DNA from: CAYVVT01 sp964454335
GTDB taxonomy: Bacteria > Fidelibacterota > UBA8477 > JABMPR01
Reading direction: 5' to 3'
Length of the DNA stretch: 64,000 nucleotides
NCBI GenBank assembly: GCA_964454335.1
Contig: CAYVVT010000006.1
Location: forward strand, 1 to 64,000
A model generated the notes under the pieces. It did not search any database, was not told the origin of the DNA, and saw only the letters and a list, made by a program, of their open reading frames with translations. This document shows positions 18,428 to 27,293 of the stretch, piece after piece. The translations under genes were made by a program, and so were the position numbers. The first letter of the stretch is position 1, and every line of letters starts with the position of its first letter.

Positions 18428-19675
18428 TCAGGCTGGTAAATCCTTCATCAGTCGCAGGCGTAGGAGTTGCAGGGCCGATGACACTGTGAGTTCCTTATTG
18501 ATCATCCGGTCATCCGTGAACTGGTAACGGCGAATGGTACTGCGTTCCGCATCCGTAACCCCGATGACCACTGTTCCTACCGGTTTCTCGGCAGTTCCTC
18601 CTGTTGGTCCGGCTATGCCCGAAACAGCTATCCCATAATCTGCACCGGTGGCGTTCAATAATCCGGAAAGCATCTCGGCAACGGTTTCTTCACTGACGGC
18701 GCCGTGGGCATCGAGCGTTTCAAGACGTACACCCAGCAGATCGTGTTTTGCCTGGTTCGAATATGTCACGTAGCCGGTGTTGAAATAATCGCTGCTGCCA
18801 CTGCTGTCGGTAAGGGTACTGGCGATCAGTCCGCCAGTGCAGGATTCCGCTGTAGCCACCTGCAGACCCTCCTTGAGCAACATGCGGCCAACCGCGCTGG
18901 ACAAGGTGTCTTCATCGCGTCCAAAAACATATTTTGGGAACTGCTCCAGCAGTTGGTGGTACAGGTCTTCAAGGATCTTTCGTGCATCATCGCCACCTGC
19001 CAGACTGAGCCTGATGGTGACACCTGAATAGCGAGGAAGAAAGGCGACCTTCAATCCATCGGTCTGTGTAAAAAGATACTCTGATCGCTCAAAAAGGGTG
19101 CTTTCAGGGATACCGGCAGTTAGAACGTCAAGAACCTGAACATGTTCGGGAGATTGACTTTCCAACAGCGGCAGGATCTGCTCATCCAGCATGGCCGTCA
19201 TTTCCCGGGGCACGCCGGGCATGACCAGGATCTTCCGATCCTGATGGTCGAAAACCATACCTTTTGCCGAGCCGACCGGATTGTGGATCAGGGTTGCATT
19301 GGCCGGATATTCAGCCTGGTTGCGATTCACCTCGGCCATCTTGATACCACGTTTCGCAAAGCGGGCCTTGATCTCGTCCAGGATATTCTCATGGAGGATC
19401 AACTCTGTATTGAAGAAGCGGCACAGGGCATGCTTGGTTATATCATCATGCGTCGGTCCCAGACCACCGGTAATGGTGACAATATCGGCGTTTTCCACGG
19501 CGTCGGCGAGGTTGCTGACAATGTCATCCTCCTCGTCACCGATGATGATCTTCTGGACAACGGGAATTCCAAGGGTCGCAAGCTTTCGGCTGATGTAGGC
19601 ATTGTTCGAATCGATGGTATTGCCCGATAGGAGCTCATCACCGACGGAGATGGTTATGGCCCTGAGCGTTCTCAT
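18428..19675 (-). CDS. cinA: CinA: competence/damage-inducible protein A
   Basis: Two-domain protein of 415 aa: an N-terminal MoaB-like domain (ISVGDELLSGNTIDSN and TGGLGPTHDDIT, acting in related proteins as ADP-ribose pyrophosphatase) and a C-terminal PncC-type nicotinamide-nucleotide amidase domain (TAESCTGGLIASTLTD and GIAGPTGGT). It recycles pyridine nucleotides and is often linked with recA and competence. Start ATG overlaps the pgpA stop as ATGA. Confidence 0.93.
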   Translation of the reverse strand: MRTLRAITISVGDELLSGNTIDSNNAYISRKLATLGIPVVQKIIIGDEEDDIVSNLADAVENADIVTITGGLGPTHDDITKHALCRFFNTELILHENILDEIKARFAKRGIKMAEVNRNQAEYPANATLIHNPVGSAKGMVFDHQDRKILVMPGVPREMTAMLDEQILPLLESQSPEHVQVLDVLTAGIPESTLFERSEYLFTQTDGLKVAFLPRYSGVTIRLSLAGGDDARKILEDLYHQLLEQFPKYVFGRDEDTLSSAVGRMLLKEGLQVATAESCTGGLIASTLTDSSGSSDYFNTGYVTYSNQAKHDLLGVRLETLDAHGAVSEETVAEMLSGLLNATGADYGIAVSGIAGPTGGTAEKPVGTVVIGVTDAERSTIRRYQFTDDRMINKELTVSSALQLLRLRLMKDLPA

Positions 19676-20124
19676 AAAACGGCATGGACTCCTTGCAGAA
19701 TGAGAAATGTCAACAAACCCGCCAGGACATCATCAGCCATGATACCCCAGCCACCGGGAAGGTCCTGAGATCTGCCGATAATGGAGGGTTTCCAGATATC
19801 GAATATCCTGAACATAATGAAGGCCGCCAGCCAGTACCACCAGAGCATGGGCGCCGCCAGCAGAGCCAGCCATTGCCCGACGAACTCATCGATGACGATC
19901 TCCTGGGGATCCTCCCTATCCAGTTGGTGGGCGACACGCGTTGAGGCCAATGCACCCAGCAATGCCAGGATGAGGATCACAAAAAGGGTCAGGAGGGCAC
20001 GTTCAGGAAAAAGAAATTGCCAGACAAAGATCACGGGAAGCGCCACCAGACTGCCGACGGTTCCCGGAGCCAGCGGAGCCCTGCCTGCAAACGCCACAGT
20101 GGTGAAGGCCAGCAGGAATCGCAT
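19672..20124 (-). CDS. pgpA: Phosphatidylglycerophosphatase A
   Basis: Membrane phosphatase of 150 aa that removes the phosphate from phosphatidylglycerophosphate. It shows TVAFAGRAPLAPGTVGSL near the N terminus, DPQEIVIDEFVGQWLAL (catalytic acidic residues) mid-protein and ILADDV-like GIMADDVLAG near the C terminus, with about four hydrophobic segments. ATG at 20124 overlaps the pgsA stop as TGATG. It acts directly after PgsA, the neighbouring gene. Confidence 0.93.
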   Translation of the reverse strand: MRFLLAFTTVAFAGRAPLAPGTVGSLVALPVIFVWQFLFPERALLTLFVILILALLGALASTRVAHQLDREDPQEIVIDEFVGQWLALLAAPMLWWYWLAAFIMFRIFDIWKPSIIGRSQDLPGGWGIMADDVLAGLLTFLILQGVHAVL

Positions 20125-20717
20125 CAAACGTCGTCCTCAAATGCTTTGGCGAAGAATTGACGGTGTAACCAGATGTAGTTCACACCGGTGTATGCGGTGA
20201 CCACGCCTGTAATGGTGAAGATGGTCTCGGTGATATACCAGTCCACCAGGAATGCGGTGATGGAGTCGAAGACGCTCCAGTGGGTCAACAGGATGAACAC
20301 CAGTCCCACGTACATGGAGATATACTGGAAGGTGGTCTTGATCTTGGCCAGTTTACTGGTATCCATGGAGGCCCCGGTGGACAGCATGGCCCAGCGCAGC
20401 ATGGTGACGATCATATCCCGCAGAATGACCACAGCTGTGATCCAAACCGGGATGATGTCCAGAATGTTCAGGGTGATGAAGGTGCTATTCACCAGGATCT
20501 TGTCTGCCAGTGGATCCATAAATTTCCCGAATTCGCTCACGACCTTCAGTTTGCGGGCCAGCATCCCGTCGAAGAGGTCTGTCAGCGAGGCAATGAGAAA
20601 GAGGAAGAATGCCGCCAGATGAATGAAGAAATTATTGAATCCCAGCAACAACCAGACGATAAGCGGTGTTACAACAATCCGGAAGATCGTAAGGATGTTC
20701 GGTAGAACGTGCTTCAT
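20124..20717 (-). CDS. pgsA: CDP-diacylglycerol-glycerol-3-phosphate 3-phosphatidyltransferase
   Basis: Integral-membrane CDP-alcohol phosphatidyltransferase of 197 aa that makes phosphatidylglycerophosphate. The signature D(x)2DG(x)2AR(x)8G(x)3D(x)3D is visible as DLFDGMLARKL then EFGKFMDPLADK near residues 47-71. Several membrane helices follow. Start ATG overlaps the recR stop by 4 nt. Together with gpsA elsewhere in the window it supplies the glycerophospholipid route. Confidence 0.95.
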   Translation of the reverse strand: MKHVLPNILTIFRIVVTPLIVWLLLGFNNFFIHLAAFFLFLIASLTDLFDGMLARKLKVVSEFGKFMDPLADKILVNSTFITLNILDIIPVWITAVVILRDMIVTMLRWAMLSTGASMDTSKLAKIKTTFQYISMYVGLVFILLTHWSVFDSITAFLVDWYITETIFTITGVVTAYTGVNYIWLHRQFFAKAFEDDV

Positions 20718-21310
20718 GAAAGATCGTGCCTTTCGTCCAGAGCTCTCCCCAGGGTTAATTCATCTATGTATTCCAGATCTCCGCCTACGGGGATCCCTCT
20801 GGCCAACCGGGTAACCTGAATACCGCGTTCCTTGAGGATCTTGGCCAGGTAGAGTGCCGTGGTCTCACCTTCAACACTGGGATTCATGGCCAGAATGACC
20901 TCTGTGACCCCTTCCAGGCGTGGAATCAGCGTCTGGACATTCAATTGATCGGGGCCGATGCCATCCAGGGGTGACAGCACACCGCCGAGCACATGGTAGC
21001 GGCCCTTGAATCTGGCGGTCTTCTCGATTGCCACCACGTCCTTGGCATCTTCCACCACACAGAGCATGGACGTTTCGCGTCGTGGATCATTGCATACCGG
21101 GCAGGGATCACTTTCGGATATGAGATGGCACTGAGAGCAAAAACCGATCTTCTGTGTGGCGGTAACGATGGTCTCGCCAAATCGTTTGACATCCTCCTCA
21201 CCCCATTCCAGTAGCTGAAAAGCCATGCGCTGTGCCGTTTTTTTACCGATTCCGCTGAACCGGGCAAATTGCTCGGTTATGTAATCCAGGCTGTCCGGCA
21301 GTATTTTCAT
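20714..21310 (-). CDS. recR: Recombination mediator RecR
   Basis: RecFOR-pathway mediator of 198 aa. Order of domains: helix-hairpin-helix (FSGIGKKTAQRMAF), four-cysteine zinc finger (CSQCHLISESDPCPVC near residues 57-72), TOPRIM (CVVEDAKDVVAIEKT) and the Walker-B-like C-terminal segment (LARGIPVGGDLEYID). Its start overlaps the ybaB stop. The order dnaX-ybaB-recR is strongly conserved in bacteria. Confidence 0.96.
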   Translation of the reverse strand: MKILPDSLDYITEQFARFSGIGKKTAQRMAFQLLEWGEEDVKRFGETIVTATQKIGFCSQCHLISESDPCPVCNDPRRETSMLCVVEDAKDVVAIEKTARFKGRYHVLGGVLSPLDGIGPDQLNVQTLIPRLEGVTEVILAMNPSVEGETTALYLAKILKERGIQVTRLARGIPVGGDLEYIDELTLGRALDERHDLS

Positions 21311-21645
21311 CCAAGTCCCGGAATATTCATTCCACCAAGTCCTCCCAGCATCCCGCCTGTAACCTGGGAAAGTCTTGACTGTGCGGCTTCCTGGGCATTA
21401 TTCAAGGCCTGGTTCACGGCGGCTACCACCAGGTCCTCGATCATCTCCGGATCATCCTCCAGAACATCAGGTTCGATCTTAAGTGAGAGGATCTGCATCT
21501 TGGCATTGGCACGCACGGTGACCATTCCGCCACCTGAACTGCCTTCAACCTCTATGTCCACCAGCTCTTCCTGAGCCTGCTCCATTTCCTTCTGCATCTT
21601 CTGGGCCTGTTTCAACAGCCCGCCCATGCCTCCTTTTGGCATCAT
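21307..21645 (-). CDS. YbaB/EbfC nucleoid-associated protein
   Basis: Small DNA-binding dimer of 112 aa. The coiled N-terminal helix (LLKQAQKMQKEMEQAQEEL) and the beta-hairpin with VTVRANAKMQILSLKIEP are typical. The C terminus is glycine- and methionine-rich (GGMLGGLGGMNIPGLG), as is common. It lies between dnaX and recR, which is the standard position and supports the call. Confidence 0.93.
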   Translation of the reverse strand: MMPKGGMGGLLKQAQKMQKEMEQAQEELVDIEVEGSSGGGMVTVRANAKMQILSLKIEPDVLEDDPEMIEDLVVAAVNQALNNAQEAAQSRLSQVTGGMLGGLGGMNIPGLG

Positions 21646-21717
21646 TATATGGTTCTCCTTGTGAATCCGTATTTCATGTTATGATTTAATAGTATAGTGT
21701 ATCTTATTGTAGGATAG

Positions 21718-23427
21718 CTACTTATCAATTATTTCACCGTTAAATATGTTCAGGACATGCTGGGATGTAGGATGCCCCAGGATCTCATCATCCTCACGTT
21801 TCTTGGGCTTCTTCTCATTGTTCTTGATGTACTTGATCCGGATCCTGTCACCGTAGTGTTTCTCAAGGACCTCCTCGATCCTGTGCCTGTCCTTCTCCAG
21901 TCGTTCAATGTGATAGGCATGCTCTGCAGAAAAATGCACTTCCAGTTTTCGATCAGCGTAGCCCACCGGTTCTCCCTCGGACATGAATGATCTTAGTGAA
22001 TGGCTTTCCTTGTTCAATACCTGCAGGAAAGCTTCCCATCCGGACTTGATACCATCCAGATCGAGTTGTGTTCCCTGTTCCGGGCCAGCTCCCGGTGCTG
22101 GCTCCGGTTCCGGATCCGGTTCGGGAGGTGGTGAAGCTGCCGGTGGGGCCGGTTCAGGTTCCTGAACGGGAGCAGCCTGTTTCTGCGCTGCCGGTTCAGT
22201 ACTTTCAGGCAGAGGCGGTGGTGGGATCTTCAGTGCGGTCTGTTCCCTGGACTCAGCTCCACTGACTTTTTCTTGCGGTGGAACAACTGCCTGTTTGCCA
22301 GACATGAGTGAATCCAGTGTTACCGCGCTAGTGAGATGGGACATCTTCAGCAACAGCAGTTCCAGGGCGACGGACTGATTACTGGTAGTCCGCAAGTCTC
22401 GCTGAGCCTGCTGCAGCATATTCTGGTAACGTATCAGATCACGTTCATTCAGTTTCTCGGTCTGCTGTTGCAGAGAGCTGATCTCCGTTTCTGACAATTC
22501 CAGAAGACTGGCGTCGCCGGAGACAAGGTTGATCAATAGATTTCTCAGATGATCGCTGAAGCCCTGCAGGAATTCGGATATGGCGATCCCGCGCTCCAGG
22601 AGTTCTTTCAAGTATGCCAGGAGTTGCGCATCATCCCTTGCCAGGATCAGATCCAGAAGCGTGAAATAGATCTCATTATCCAGGATCCCCAGTACGTCAC
22701 GCACCAGTTCAATGGTGATATCCTTGTCAGCCAGCGCGGTAACTTGGTCGAGGAGACTCAAGGCATCCCGGAGGGAGCCTCCGCCCTTGCGGGCCAGTAA
22801 ACGCAAAGCATCCTTCTGAACCTGATAGCCTTCTGCGACGCTGATCTGTTCCAGGTGGGTGCTCATCTGATCAACGGCGATCCTGCGGAAATCGTAGCGT
22901 TGGCAGCGGGAAAGAATGGTCAGGGGTACCTTCTGGGGTTCGGTGGTTGCGAATATGAACAGGACCTGTGGTGGCGGTTCCTCAAGCGTCTTCAGGAGCG
23001 CGTTGAAGGCCTCCTTGGTGAGCATGTGGACCTCATCGATGATATAGATGCGATAGCGGGAACTGGTAGGTGGATATTTTACCACCTCGCGAAGCTCCCT
23101 GATGGCATCGATACCGCGAGTAGATGCGCCATCCACCTCAAGGACGTCCAGATTGCGTCCGCCGGTGATCTCACCGCAATGGTTACAGCTGTTGCAGGGA
23201 TTCCCGTCGACAGGCTGTTCACAATTAAGCGATTTGGCCAGGATCCTGGCTGTGGTGGTCTTCCCCACCCCTCGTGGACCGGTAAAGAGGTACCCGTTGG
23301 CCAGCCGCTCCCTGATCACCGCATTCCTCAAGGTTCGTGTGATGTGTTCCTGACCGATGACATCATCGAAGGTCTGGGGACGATATTTCAGTGAGGACAC
23401 GATGTAGGCTGATTGTTGATCGCTCAC
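21718..23427 (-). CDS. dnaX: DNA polymerase III subunit gamma/tau
   Basis: Clamp-loader ATPase of 569 aa. The AAA+ domain carries Walker A GPRGVGKTTTARILAK near residue 46, a zinc module CNSCNHC near 78-84, Walker B IIDEVHMLT and sensor FATTEPQKVPLTILSRCQRYDFRR. A proline/glutamate-rich linker (about residues 400-450) precedes a C-terminal tau-like domain. No obvious slippery heptamer for gamma production was recognised by eye. The SRP RNA gene lies upstream on the same strand, and ybaB follows after 72 bp. Confidence 0.95.
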   Translation of the reverse strand: MSDQQSAYIVSSLKYRPQTFDDVIGQEHITRTLRNAVIRERLANGYLFTGPRGVGKTTTARILAKSLNCEQPVDGNPCNSCNHCGEITGGRNLDVLEVDGASTRGIDAIRELREVVKYPPTSSRYRIYIIDEVHMLTKEAFNALLKTLEEPPPQVLFIFATTEPQKVPLTILSRCQRYDFRRIAVDQMSTHLEQISVAEGYQVQKDALRLLARKGGGSLRDALSLLDQVTALADKDITIELVRDVLGILDNEIYFTLLDLILARDDAQLLAYLKELLERGIAISEFLQGFSDHLRNLLINLVSGDASLLELSETEISSLQQQTEKLNERDLIRYQNMLQQAQRDLRTTSNQSVALELLLLKMSHLTSAVTLDSLMSGKQAVVPPQEKVSGAESREQTALKIPPPPLPESTEPAAQKQAAPVQEPEPAPPAASPPPEPDPEPEPAPGAGPEQGTQLDLDGIKSGWEAFLQVLNKESHSLRSFMSEGEPVGYADRKLEVHFSAEHAYHIERLEKDRHRIEEVLEKHYGDRIRIKYIKNNEKKPKKREDDEILGHPTSQHVLNIFNGEIIDK

Positions 23428-23485
23428 GGGTTACTGGACCTCCATTACTGGAATAAAAGGAATCTGACCCCGATGATGCCGGGCA

Positions 23486-23580
<95 letters not shown>

Positions 23581-23856
23581 AAACCCTTTGGCATCAGCGG
23601 AGTCAGAATGAATTTCGCCTGCCATAAAAAGCTGAATAATGTACCCCTCAAGCAAGCCAATGCAAGCTCGCGAGCACAGGCAAGCATGAAACGTCTGCCT
23701 GGTGTTCCGGATTGATTGACAGACCCAACATATTGCACGGAATTTTGGATGAGGCACAATATATAGCACAAAATTAGGAACTAAACAAACTTGATGTTCG
23801 CTGGATCACAGCTAATATTCAGTGTTTCTCAATGTCAAACTCTGGGAGGATTTATC

Positions 23857-26800
23857 ATGAGACATTCTGACCATTCCTGGTCAAAACTGCTGCTCGTGAC
23901 CATCCTGTTCCCCGTGCTGATCTTCGGTCAGGGCGTAACCACCTCATCCATGAGGGGCTACGTGACTGGTGCAGACGGTAGCGGCCTGGAAGGTGCTAAT
24001 GTCATAGCGACGCACCTGCCCTCGGGAACAGTCTATGGGGCAGCGGCTGCTGAAGGTGGTATTTATACCATTCTGAACATGCGTGTAGGCGGTCCCTACA
24101 CCGTACAAGTCAGTTTCATCGGCTATCAGATGGTGGAACAACAGGATATATTCCTGAGTCTGGGTACACCGGAGCGGCTTGACTTCACACTTGCCACAGC
24201 CGCAGTGGAAGGTGAAGCCGTGGAAGTGGTCTCCGAACGGCACAAGGTGCTGAGCAGTGAGCGTACCGGCGCAGNNNNNNNNNNNNNNNNNNNNNNNNNN
24301 NNNNNNNNNNNNNNNNNNNNNNNNNNNNNNNNNNNNNNNNNNNNNNNNNNNNNNNNNNNNNNNNNNNNNNNNNNCCGGCGCAGTACCCGTGATCTGACCC
24401 GGATGGATCCGCGCAGTGATGGCAATTACAGTTTCGGTGGAAGGAACTGGCTCTATAACAACATTTCACTGGATGGTTCTTACTTCAATAATCCATTCGG
24501 GCTGGATGATCCTTCACCGGGTGGGCAGGCCAATGCAGAACCTGTACCCTTCGAAGCCATCGAGCAGGTGCAGGTATCCGTGGCGCCTTTCGATGTCCGT
24601 CAGGGTGGTTTTACCGGCGCCGGCATCAATACGGTGACCAAAAGCGGGACCAACGAGTTCAAGGCCTCACTTTACAGCTATAACCGGAACCAGGCTATGC
24701 TGGGTAACGAGGTTGCTGGTGTGAAGGTATTCGAGGATCCGGATCTATCGTTCATGCAGTCCGGTTTTACCCTCAGTGGTCCCATCATCCCGGACAAGCT
24801 CTTCTTTTTCGTGAATGCCGAAATGGAACGCCGTGATGATCCAGGGACCAACTATGTCGCTGACGAGGATGGTACCATCACTGATGGTGAGTCTCGTGTC
24901 AGTGCGGATGTCATGGATCAAATCCGGGACCGCATGCTGGATGTGTACAACTACGATACGGGTCCATATCAGGACTATATCCATGAAACCAATAACAACA
25001 AGTTCCTGGTCAAGTTGAACTGGAACCTCTCTGATGCTCACAAGTTCACATTCCGCTACAATTATCTGGATGCCTTCCGGGAACAGGGTCCACACCCATT
25101 TGTTCTGAGTGCCTTCAACACCGGACGCGGGCCTAATACCTCGAGTCTGCCTTTCAGGAATTCCGGTTATAAGATCAACAATGATCTGAGCAGTTACGCT
25201 GCAGAGCTGAACAGTGTTTTCGGGAACAAGATCGCGAACCGTTTCTTTTTCAGTCTCAACGTATTCAGGGATTCCCGCGATCCTTTCAGCGAACCCTTCC
25301 CCACCGTGGAGATCGCTGAGGATGGTGTGACCTATACGACCTTAGGTCACGAGCCCTTCTCCATCCATAATATTCTGGATCAAGATGTCATCCAGATCAC
25401 TGATAACCTGAGCTATTTCATGGGTAGTCACACCATCACGGTGGGTTTTACCTATGAACGCTATAAGTTCTTCAACTCCTTCAACATCTTCCGGCATGGT
25501 CTATTCATGCTGCCGGCAGCCTGGGGGATTGGAGGCACTTTCTCCACGCTGGATGAATTCTTCGCTGAGACGGATCCGGACAGTGCCTATAATCTGACCG
25601 GCTTCATTACACCGGAGACTGCACCCTTCAAGGGTGAGGACATCGATGTAGGACAGCTTGCATTCTATGGTCAGGATGAAATGGCACTTTCCCGGGACCT
25701 GAATGTCACTGTGGGCTTACGAGTAGACATGCCGCAGTATTACACTGAGCCTGAGCCCAATCCGTTTTCCACCAGTCTGACTGCACTGGATGAAAATGAT
25801 GAGGCAGAGGAAATCAATCAGGCCAAGCTACCGGATGCACAGTTGATGTTCTCCCCTCGTGTGGGATTCAACTGGGATATCAGTGGTGATCGCAGTTTTC
25901 AGGTTCGTGGTGGTAGCGGAATCTTCACCGGACGCATTCCATTCGTCTGGTTCGGCAATGTAATCTCGAACCCTGGGTCCAACCCCAATCTGTATCCCAC
26001 ACTCAGCGAGGCTGACGCCCTTGCCGATCACACAACGGATGAAGGTGGTGATCGGGGAACCTCTATTCTACAGCAGTCCTTTGATCTGAACGCCATGGTG
26101 GATGATTTCAAGTGGCCCCAGGTATGGACCACCAACCTGGCCATGGACAAGCTGTTGCCAGGTGACTTCCTGCTGACGGTGGAAGGGATCTATGGCAAGG
26201 ACCTGAACGCGATATATATGCGTAATGCCGATCTGGTAACGCCGCAGTATAACCTGGCAGATGGCCGCCCCTATTTTGGTGCAGCCACCTTCGAACATGA
26301 GCTGAACACCAATTATCCCGGTGAGAATGCTGGCATCTATGTCATCGATAACACCGACGAAGGGTACAATATGACCCTCACCGCTCAGCTCAGTAAGGCG
26401 TTCTCTGCCAATATGCGTGGAAGCCTGGCCTATACCTTCCTGGAAGCCAAGAATAATCTCAAATCCACCGAGATTGCTTCTGTCCTCTGGCAAAATCAGC
26501 CCGTCCAGGGTGATCCGAACCAGCCAAATCTGAGCTTCTCTGAATTTGGGAGCAGGCATCGCGTCATCGGTACTTTCAACTACCGTATGGTTTGGTCGAA
26601 ACTCACCAGCACCAATGTCGGTCTGTTCTTCGAGATGGCTCAGGGCAATCAGTTCACCGCTGCCGGCGGTAACCGTTTCTCCTACATCTACTCCGGGGAT
26701 GTGAACGGTGATGGTTACGCGGGTAACGATCTGATCTATATCCCTGAAGATGAAAATGATATCAATCTGGCGGATGCCGCTGACTGGGCATTGCTGGATG

Positions 26801-27174
26801 ATTTCATCGAGCAGGACGATTACCTGAGTGCCAACCGTGGCAAGATCGCTGACCGCATGAGCTCCACGGTACCATGGTTCGCAAACATCGATCTGAAGAT
26901 CGCACAGGATTTCAATGTGGAGGCCATGGGCCGGACACATCAGTTCCAGCTTACTTTCGATATCCTGAATGCAATGAATCTGTTGAACTCCGACTGGGGT
27001 GTTCGTCAGGCTGCCAATCCACTGGCCGCCTCTCCGTTGACCCTTACCGGCTGGACTACAGATACGGAACCGGAACCGATCTTCTCGTTCAACGGTGCTG
27101 AAGAGACCTACGTGAACTCATTTGATGAACTTTCACGCTGGAGAATGCAGTTAGGTCTGAAATACGCCTTCTAG
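23857..27174 (+). CDS. TonB-dependent receptor, Oar-like (interrupted by an assembly gap)
   Basis: Large outer-membrane barrel of about 1105 aa. A signal peptide (LLLVTILFPVLIFGQG) is followed by a carboxypeptidase-regulatory-like beta-sandwich (GYVTGADGSGLEGANVIA), a plug domain that contains the N run, and a 22-strand-type barrel ending in the C-terminal aromatic LGLKYAF, which is the barrel-assembly signal. Start ATG at 23857 follows GGGAGGA; an in-frame ATG 22 codons upstream lacks one. It likely imports or exports a large substrate with TonB energy; the substrate is unknown. Standing alone, it ends in a strong terminator and faces apeB. Confidence 0.88.
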   Translation: MRHSDHSWSKLLLVTILFPVLIFGQGVTTSSMRGYVTGADGSGLEGANVIATHLPSGTVYGAAAAEGGIYTILNMRVGGPYTVQVSFIGYQMVEQQDIFLSLGTPERLDFTLATAAVEGEAVEVVSERHKVLSSERTGAXXXXXXXXXXXXXXXXXXXXXXXXXXXXXXXXXXRRSTRDLTRMDPRSDGNYSFGGRNWLYNNISLDGSYFNNPFGLDDPSPGGQANAEPVPFEAIEQVQVSVAPFDVRQGGFTGAGINTVTKSGTNEFKASLYSYNRNQAMLGNEVAGVKVFEDPDLSFMQSGFTLSGPIIPDKLFFFVNAEMERRDDPGTNYVADEDGTITDGESRVSADVMDQIRDRMLDVYNYDTGPYQDYIHETNNNKFLVKLNWNLSDAHKFTFRYNYLDAFREQGPHPFVLSAFNTGRGPNTSSLPFRNSGYKINNDLSSYAAELNSVFGNKIANRFFFSLNVFRDSRDPFSEPFPTVEIAEDGVTYTTLGHEPFSIHNILDQDVIQITDNLSYFMGSHTITVGFTYERYKFFNSFNIFRHGLFMLPAAWGIGGTFSTLDEFFAETDPDSAYNLTGFITPETAPFKGEDIDVGQLAFYGQDEMALSRDLNVTVGLRVDMPQYYTEPEPNPFSTSLTALDENDEAEEINQAKLPDAQLMFSPRVGFNWDISGDRSFQVRGGSGIFTGRIPFVWFGNVISNPGSNPNLYPTLSEADALADHTTDEGGDRGTSILQQSFDLNAMVDDFKWPQVWTTNLAMDKLLPGDFLLTVEGIYGKDLNAIYMRNADLVTPQYNLADGRPYFGAATFEHELNTNYPGENAGIYVIDNTDEGYNMTLTAQLSKAFSANMRGSLAYTFLEAKNNLKSTEIASVLWQNQPVQGDPNQPNLSFSEFGSRHRVIGTFNYRMVWSKLTSTNVGLFFEMAQGNQFTAAGGNRFSYIYSGDVNGDGYAGNDLIYIPEDENDINLADAADWALLDDFIEQDDYLSANRGKIADRMSSTVPWFANIDLKIAQDFNVEAMGRTHQFQLTFDILNAMNLLNSDWGVRQAANPLAASPLTLTGWTTDTEPEPIFSFNGAEETYVNSFDELSRWRMQLGLKYAF
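24275..24374. other. Assembly gap (100 Ns)
   Basis: Exactly 100 Ns lie in the plug domain of the TonB receptor. CCGGCGCAG occurs on both sides of the run, so the contigs may share an end repeat or overlap. True length is unknown; the residues missing should be the TonB-box-distal plug start of the family. Confidence 0.99.
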
Positions 27175-27195
27175 GCGGTTTCTACCGTCCGTTAA

Positions 27196-27223
27196 AAAGA
27201 GCCTCCCGATCGGGAGGCTCTTT
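27196..27223 (+). terminator. Rho-independent terminator, probably bidirectional
   Basis: AAAGAGCCTCCCG and CGGGAGGCTCTTT form a 13-bp perfect stem with an AT loop, followed by CTTTTT and preceded by an A-run. It ends the TonB receptor transcript and can also serve the convergent apeB transcript. Confidence 0.92.
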
Positions 27224-27259
27224 CTTTTTCAATGTAATTGTGGGGTTAGCAAGGATTGG

Positions 27260-27279
27260 CCCCAGCCTGAAGGCTGGGG
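27260..27279. terminator. GC hairpin downstream of apeB
   Basis: CCCCAGCC-TGAA-GGCTGGGG is a perfect 8-bp stem with a 4-nt loop, 15 bp past the apeB stop. There is no T-run, so it could stabilise the 3' end of the apeB mRNA rather than terminate. Confidence 0.5.
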
Positions 27280-27293
27280 TAATCTGGGTGTGG

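Noticed and set aside
21718..23427. Programmed frameshift in dnaX
   Set aside because: No A-AAA-AAG-type slippery site was recognised in the tau linker, so I do not claim a gamma product.
26068..26940. 290-codon minus-strand open frame
   Set aside because: Lies inside the TonB receptor barrel; composition reflects the complementary strand.
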